A stretch of 7,117 nt of DNA from positions 1-7,117 of the forward strand of contig JAKAGC010000198.1 in NCBI GenBank assembly GCA_021817755.1. Reading direction: 5' to 3'. How positions within the stretch are numbered: position 1 is the first letter of the stretch; each line of letters starts with the position of its first letter. Under the pieces are notes generated by a model. The model worked only from the letters and a program-made list of their open reading frames with translations. It searched no databases and was not told the origin of the DNA. The stretch is from Acidobacteriota bacterium (lineage in GTDB: Bacteria; Acidobacteriota; Aminicenantia; UBA2199). Of the stretch, positions 1-4,365 are shown piece by piece. The translations under genes were made by a program, and so were the position numbers.

Positions 1-204
1 TTCGGTTATAAAAAGCCATAATTTGGCTCCAACTAATCCTATCAGGATCGTAAAAAAAAGAAAATCCGAAATGACTTTTGTATCAAGGCCCACTTCTTTT
101 GAAAGTTTCAGGGTCAACAGAATGGCACATAAAACCCCGACTGCCAGTAAAAAACCGTATGTATGAATAGTTATTGGGCCAAGTTTAATTAGAATTGGGT
201 ACAT
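1..204 (-). CDS. lgt: Prolipoprotein diacylglyceryl transferase, N-terminal 68 residues (runs off the left edge)
   Basis: Lgt is the inner-membrane enzyme that moves a diacylglyceryl group from phosphatidylglycerol to the lipobox cysteine of prolipoproteins, the first step of lipoprotein maturation. The visible start reads MYPILIKLGPITIHTYGFLL and matches the family N-terminus (a GPxxxxxYG motif leading into the first membrane helix). A second hydrophobic segment at residues 48-60 ends in GAK, where most Lgt proteins have GGR or GAR. The catalytic His and Arg region and the Lgt signature lie outside the window. The ATG at 204 has a good ribosome binding site, GGAGAGG (208-214), and overlaps the end of lspA by 16 bases in another frame, so translation is probably coupled. 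Identification rests on the N-terminus and on the neighbour acting in the same pathway. Confidence 0.88.
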   Translation of the reverse strand, partial: MYPILIKLGPITIHTYGFLLAVGVLCAILLTLKLSKEVGLDTKVISDFLFFTILIGLVGAKLWLFITE

Positions 205-683
205 TTTCCTCTCCAAATTGCGACTACCAGTATCATAACACCGATACTGATAAAACTATCGGCTATGTTAAATGTGGGCCATTGATACTGTTTGATATAC
301 AGATGAATGAAGTCAACTACGTAACCCTGGTAGATTCGATCGGTTATATTACCTACTGCTCCACCTATAATGAACGAAAGGGAAGTTAATTCGACTACAC
401 ATTTACACTCTATTTTTAGGAAAAAATAAATGACAACAATGAGTGCAATGATAGAAAAAGCCGTGATGCCGATTGGTATCCATTTATTGGGGTGGTGAGA
501 AAAAATTCCCCAAACAGCCCCACTGTTCTCAACATATCGAAGTGAAAAAAAATCCTTGATAACAGTAATTGATTTGAATGGGTCGCGTTTGAACTCGGTT
601 AGGATCAAAAATTTAGAAATTTGATCCATAATAATAATTAGACTAAAAATCAATACGTACTTCTTTTTGTTTTGTAGTGTCAA
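189..683 (-). CDS. lspA: Lipoprotein signal peptidase (signal peptidase II)
   Basis: LspA is an aspartyl protease of the inner membrane that cuts the signal peptide from diacylglyceryl-modified prolipoproteins, the step after Lgt. The 164-residue length is normal. Visible landmarks are the first helix with MDQISK (Asp20, Lys24), VENSGAVWG (Asn53), GGAVGNITDR (Asn112, Arg116), YVVDF with catalytic Asp124, and FNIAD with catalytic Asp142; four hydrophobic segments fit the family topology. All catalytic and conserved polar residues are present, so it should be active. The start is a TTG at 683, chosen because AAAGGAG (691-697) lies 7 bases upstream; no earlier codon fits as well. It begins 41 bases inside the preceding IleS-like gene and ends 16 bases inside lgt, which indicates a tightly coupled operon. 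Confidence 0.95.
   Translation of the reverse strand: MTLQNKKKYVLIFSLIIIMDQISKFLILTEFKRDPFKSITVIKDFFSLRYVENSGAVWGIFSHHPNKWIPIGITAFSIIALIVVIYFFLKIECKCVVELTSLSFIIGGAVGNITDRIYQGYVVDFIHLYIKQYQWPTFNIADSFISIGVMILVVAIWRGKCTQF
208..214 (-). promoter_or_regulatory. Shine-Dalgarno site of lgt
   Basis: On the minus strand GGAGAGG precedes the lgt ATG (204), with GGAG spaced 6 bases from it. It lies within the last codons of lspA and supports coupled translation of the two lipoprotein-maturation genes. Confidence 0.7.
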
Positions 684-2796
684 TATTCGACTCCTTTATA
701 ACTTTTTCACAGCGTGGGCATAATCCTTGGAACTGATTTATTTCTGTATTCATAATACCAGCCGTACTGGGTAATTGAGTGTTGGTATGGTTTCCACATC
801 TTGGGCAGGGGATGCCTTTGCTTTTTATAATTAGAATGTGTTCTTTATCAGAAATATCTATCTTTGATACGGGGATTAGAAAAATCCGGTGAAGAACATC
901 TTTATATTTTAATGCCAGATCGTACAGTGGACCGGGAAGTTCCAAATAAGCTTCCGCTTCTGTTGCGTTTTCTAATAAATGTTTATCTATGGCTTTATTT
1001 ATTTCATTTTCAATTTTCTTTTTAAATTCCATCAATTTTTCTTTTTCAACTGGAGAAATCGTTTCAAGATAGTTTTCTTCCACTAAGGGAAAAAGATGGT
1101 TGAATAAGGAGTCACTCTTTTCGGAAGAACCTGTTGGCAACGATCCCCATATCTCTTCAGTTGTGAAAACAAGAATAGGAGCCGCCAGTAAAAGTGTCTC
1201 CACGAGTAATTTGTATATAATCGATTGGAAGGTTTTTCGTTGATGGGAACAAAGGCTATCGTAATGAAGAATATCTATGATTGACGGATAGTAAAAAGTA
1301 TTCCAGTCATTATTAAGGAAGTTTAGGATAGATGCTCCGATTCCAGTGAAATCCATTTTTCGGTAATTATCCAGAGTTTGCTTCTTTAAGAGATGAAGTT
1401 TGTATAGAATTTCTCTATCGACTATATCCACAGTTTCTTGAGGGATTGGGTTTTCTTCGGGAGAATAATCATAGAGATTGGCCAGCATGGTTGACCAGTG
1501 TTTTCTAATTTCGGCGATATGATTGGAATGATTGGAAAGGAGAGATTTATCGAGAAGTATATTTTCTTTAAATCCCGTTGTGGCTACCCAAAGTCTGATT
1601 ACATCCGCACTATTTTCTTTGAGAAATGAATCGGTGGTGAAAAAATCAGCGATGTTTTTTTCATCAATAGGTTTTCCATTAGGGGTAACTATATCTCCAT
1701 GGGTCAATATTGTCAGAACAGGGGAGTGATCGTTTGTTACTATACCCGTGATAATAGATGAAGAGAGCCATGAAGTGGATGATGGAAATTGTTCAACATA
1801 GATATCGGCAGGGTATTTGTGGCCGGGGTAATTCTCCATTACGAAAATGGAAGCACCTGTATCCAGGAATTCTTCTATTATTTCTGTTCCTTTATTAAAT
1901 TTTTTCCCACCACAGTTTGAGCAGGTAATCCCTGAAGGAACAAAATCCTCTGCTTCGCGGGTGTACCAGCAATCGGAACCATATGCGATAAATCGATCCC
2001 AAATCTTTTCGATTACTTCTTCCCTCAGCAATGGAGTTTCGCAGTTTTGGCAATAGAGTACAGGAAAGGGAATTCCCCATTGGCGTTTCCCTGTAATAGG
2101 AATATAAGAAAGAGATTCGATTGATAACATTAATCTCTTTTTATCTGTTTCGGAAAGCCAGTATATTTTCTTAAATTCGTTTATTAATATTTCTTTAATA
2201 ACCGGGTTTTCAAAGTCTAATCCCCATACAGGTTCTTCTCCGGGATTTAACGATTTTTTTACAATGATATTTTTTTTTACAAATGATTGAATATATTTAA
2301 TAACAGCCGCTTCGTATACAGGGTCAAGATTGGTATAATGATTATCCCAGTCTCCGAAAATTCCAAATCGAATGAATATATCTTTCATTTCTATCGATAA
2401 GAGATCGGCTTTTTCGCGGCAATATTTTCGAATGCTCATCTGGCTCGGATTAGTCCAATTTGTATTCATTTCATGGATTGCTTCATCTTCGATTTTTTTC
2501 GTATGGCAATTAAACCCAGGGACAAAGGCTGCAAGGTTTCCTTGCATTAATCCGGATTTGATGAGTATATCTTGTAAGATTTTATTAAATATTAATGCGG
2601 GCTGGAAACCGGAATCAACTGCAATTGGGCTATTGTGAATGACAAATAATGGGGCGTCGATCCGACTAAAAACCAATTGAAGGTAGAGGTGGGATTCTTT
2701 CCATTTTTCAATAATACCGGATTCGATTTGATGCGGGTTTTCAGGTTTTTTAAGAAAAGTGTATGGTATGTTCAGTGTTTTTTTCCAATCGAACAT
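643..2796 (-). CDS. IleS-like protein: degenerate isoleucyl-tRNA synthetase paralogue without catalytic motifs or editing domain
   Basis: The 717-residue frame aligns by eye along its length with bacterial isoleucyl-tRNA synthetase: NKILQDI and VPGFNCH of the Rossmann core, GDWDN, KRQWGIPFPV, ADVIRLWVATTG, the anticodon-binding helices (about 455-620, including APILVFTTEEIWG), and a C-terminal zinc ribbon (Cys664, 667, 693, 696). A second CxxC pair set (249/252, 292/295) occurs in some IleS types. Catalytic parts are lost. HIGH is replaced by QPAL (65-68), KMSKS by PIDEK (376-380), the EGSDQHRGWF pocket by EQFPSSTSWL (335-344), and HDGPPYANG by HNSPIAVDSG (54-63). The CP1 editing domain is absent: about 50 residues remain between 185 and 234, and the usual length is about 900-1050. 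It should not make Ile-AMP by the known mechanism; a functional IleS must exist elsewhere. Start ATG 2796 has only a weak AAGAGG 12 bases upstream. It leads the lspA-lgt operon. No stop or frameshift interrupts it, so a repurposed role such as tRNA binding or regulation is possible; slow decay is the alternative. Confidence 0.85.
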   Translation of the reverse strand: MFDWKKTLNIPYTFLKKPENPHQIESGIIEKWKESHLYLQLVFSRIDAPLFVIHNSPIAVDSGFQPALIFNKILQDILIKSGLMQGNLAAFVPGFNCHTKKIEDEAIHEMNTNWTNPSQMSIRKYCREKADLLSIEMKDIFIRFGIFGDWDNHYTNLDPVYEAAVIKYIQSFVKKNIIVKKSLNPGEEPVWGLDFENPVIKEILINEFKKIYWLSETDKKRLMLSIESLSYIPITGKRQWGIPFPVLYCQNCETPLLREEVIEKIWDRFIAYGSDCWYTREAEDFVPSGITCSNCGGKKFNKGTEIIEEFLDTGASIFVMENYPGHKYPADIYVEQFPSSTSWLSSSIITGIVTNDHSPVLTILTHGDIVTPNGKPIDEKNIADFFTTDSFLKENSADVIRLWVATTGFKENILLDKSLLSNHSNHIAEIRKHWSTMLANLYDYSPEENPIPQETVDIVDREILYKLHLLKKQTLDNYRKMDFTGIGASILNFLNNDWNTFYYPSIIDILHYDSLCSHQRKTFQSIIYKLLVETLLLAAPILVFTTEEIWGSLPTGSSEKSDSLFNHLFPLVEENYLETISPVEKEKLMEFKKKIENEINKAIDKHLLENATEAEAYLELPGPLYDLALKYKDVLHRIFLIPVSKIDISDKEHILIIKSKGIPCPRCGNHTNTQLPSTAGIMNTEINQFQGLCPRCEKVIKESNIDTTKQKEVRIDF
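691..697 (-). promoter_or_regulatory. Shine-Dalgarno site of lspA supporting a TTG start
   Basis: On the minus strand AAAGGAG stands 7 bases before the TTG at 683. The site lies inside the 3' part of the IleS-like coding sequence, so ribosomes finishing that gene pass directly over it. It decides the lspA start, which has no ATG nearby. Confidence 0.75.
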
Positions 2797-2876
2797 TGTA
2801 TTCTGAGGCCTCTTTTCATTCCGGTTTCTTTCAATTAAGTCTCTAGATTAATATTTTCTCTCATTTTTCTTTTTTA

Positions 2877-2890
2877 GTCAACTATTTGAC
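2877..2890. promoter_or_regulatory. Small inverted repeat overlapping the -35 box, possible operator
   Basis: GTCAA, four bases (ctat), then TTGAC form a perfect 5-base inverted repeat. The right arm is part of the TTGACA -35 hexamer. A dimeric repressor bound here would block the promoter. The arms are short, so chance is a real alternative. Confidence 0.25.
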
Positions 2891-2915
2891 AAATGATTGT
2901 TACTGGTGTAATAAT
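2886..2915 (+). promoter_or_regulatory. Putative sigma-70-type promoter for the J-domain/TPR gene
   Basis: TTGACA (2886-2891) matches the -35 consensus. After 18 bases AATAAT (2910-2915) matches TATAAT at five of six positions, and it is preceded by TG at 2907-2908, giving an extended -10. Transcription would start near 2922, four bases before the ATG at 2926. The region is AT-rich, so a chance match is possible, but both boxes and the TG agree. Confidence 0.5.
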
Positions 2916-2925
2916 TATTGCGCAC

Positions 2926-4365
2926 ATGGCAAACGATATTAAAAAGCATCCTGTACCGCTTATCTTTAAGAAGATACTGAAAGACCGTATGTCTGGAGTA
3001 CTTCATGTAACTTCTGAAAATCTTGTAAAAAAAATTTATTTTTTTGATGGTAACCTTGTTTATGCTAGAACCACTTCTCCCAATGAACGACTTGGTGAAG
3101 TTCTTTTATCCATGGGGAAAATATCTTCGATCCAGTTGGAAAATGCCATGAAGATAAAAAAAAGTTTGTCTTCTTCAAATCAGCGTTTGGGAGAGATTCT
3201 GCTTGAAATTTCGAACCTCGATATTAAAGATATTTATCCTGCTGTGGTAAAACAATTAACAATGATTGCAGCCTCGACATTTTCTTTAAAAACCGGACAG
3301 TGGAGATTTGTAATCGATCATCCCGTTCACCCTGAAAAAAGAAGCATTCGGATAAAATTACCCGAGGTTATCCGTGTAGGTGTGGAATTGATCGGAGATA
3401 TGACCATATTTAAAAATCGATTTAATTATCGTGCACCCATAACAACTCGAATACCCGATTCCATACGAAAAACTTTTACTGCTGAGCAGATGGAGTTTTA
3501 TGATCACCTGGCAGGATTTGCTCATACACCTTTAATCGAACTCGTTCCCGGAGAAAAAGACCGAAAAGATACTTTCTGGAAGAATATATTATTTTTCTAT
3601 CTTTTAAATGTTCTGGATTTTGTAGAATTTACAGTAGATGAGGAACGTAATAAAAATATCGAGGAGTTGAATTCATTATATGATAAACTCGATGAAAGTA
3701 GTGCCGATTATTATGGACTCTTTGGCTTAAAATTAGATGCAAAACCTGAAGATATCAAGCAAGTGTATTTTGATTATTCTCATAAATTTCATCCTGACCG
3801 GATTAACGCCGCACCGGATTCAACCGTTATGTTAAAAGCAAATGCTGTTTTTGCTGAAATAAATGCCGGATTTTCTATTCTCGGTAATGCCGAAAAGAGA
3901 ATTGAATACGATAGGCAGAGATATGCCCCCGGTGGGAAGGATAATGCAGTCGAAGATAATAACAAAAAAGCACGTCAATTATATCTAAAGGGCAACACAC
4001 TTTTTAAAAAGCAGTATTACCAGGAAGCGATTGCTGTTCTGGAAGAGGCAGTCCGAATCGATAGTTCAAGGGCCAATTATTTTTTATTGTTGGGGCTGTG
4101 CCAAACACGGGTGGAAAGCGCTCGAATCCAGGCCAAAGATAACCTGATGAAAGCCGCTGCATTAGAACCGTGGAACGCCGATCCGGTTTTTGCTTTGGGC
4201 GAACTCTACCGTTCCGAAAATCTGTTGAAAAATGCAGAAGCTTGTTTTAAAAAAGCACTGGAAATAAATATGGAGCATGCCCTCGCCGGAAAGGCAATCG
4301 ATGAACTGGAAAAGATGAAGAAAGACAAACGCGCCCGATTTTCTCTTTTTAAGAAGAAGCAATAA
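2926..4365 (+). CDS. DUF4388 + J-domain + TPR protein, probable co-chaperone or regulatory scaffold
   Basis: Counting from the ATG at 2926 the protein has 479 residues. Residues 2-134 look like a DUF4388 (PATAN-type) domain: SGVLHVT, a short beta segment IYFFDGNLVYAR, then two LGE[VI]LL repeats as in DUF4388 and GspE N-terminal regions, and a GQWRF strand. Residues 261-331 form a J-domain (DYYGLFGLKLDA, HPD at 289-291, the ERIEYD-like end KRIEYD), so it could stimulate a DnaK ATPase. About 348-451 hold three TPR-like helical pairs, and a basic tail RARFSLFKKKQ closes the protein. There is no Gly/Phe linker or zinc finger, so it is not a canonical DnaJ. No signal peptide; cytoplasmic. An in-frame ATG at 2893 would add 11 residues, but it lies upstream of the inferred transcription start and neither ATG has a Shine-Dalgarno site. 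It is divergent from the IleS-like operon and overlaps the NRPS end by 17 bases. The true cellular role is unknown. Confidence 0.85.
   Translation: MANDIKKHPVPLIFKKILKDRMSGVLHVTSENLVKKIYFFDGNLVYARTTSPNERLGEVLLSMGKISSIQLENAMKIKKSLSSSNQRLGEILLEISNLDIKDIYPAVVKQLTMIAASTFSLKTGQWRFVIDHPVHPEKRSIRIKLPEVIRVGVELIGDMTIFKNRFNYRAPITTRIPDSIRKTFTAEQMEFYDHLAGFAHTPLIELVPGEKDRKDTFWKNILFFYLLNVLDFVEFTVDEERNKNIEELNSLYDKLDESSADYYGLFGLKLDAKPEDIKQVYFDYSHKFHPDRINAAPDSTVMLKANAVFAEINAGFSILGNAEKRIEYDRQRYAPGGKDNAVEDNNKKARQLYLKGNTLFKKQYYQEAIAVLEEAVRIDSSRANYFLLLGLCQTRVESARIQAKDNLMKAAALEPWNADPVFALGELYRSENLLKNAEACFKKALEINMEHALAGKAIDELEKMKKDKRARFSLFKKKQ
4349..4365. other. Tail-to-tail overlap of two convergent genes
   Basis: The TAA of the J-domain/TPR gene (4363-4365) lies inside the last NRPS codons, and the NRPS TAA (complement of 4349-4351) lies inside the last codons of the other gene. 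No intergenic space and no clear hairpin-plus-U-run terminator is visible here, so each transcript must extend antisense into the other gene. Confidence 0.85.

Noticed and set aside
2254..2278. Runs of 7 and 9 T (A in the mRNA) as a programmed frameshift site or sequencing error in the IleS-like gene
   Set aside because: Recognisable IleS-like sequence continues in the same frame on both sides (GDWDN before, KRQWGIP after), so no shift is needed. Slippage cannot be excluded.
643..2796. A normal, active isoleucyl-tRNA synthetase
   Set aside because: Every nucleotide- and adenylate-binding signature that I could align is replaced and the editing domain is missing.
2805..2812. GAGGCCTC palindrome upstream of the IleS-like start
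   Set aside because: Only 8 bases with no spacer or flanking symmetry; too short to call an operator.
2893..2925. ATG at 2893 as start of the J-domain/TPR gene
   Set aside because: It lies between the inferred -35 and -10 boxes, has no ribosome binding site, and adds only MIVTGVIIIAH before the DUF4388-like region. It is not excluded if the promoter call is wrong.
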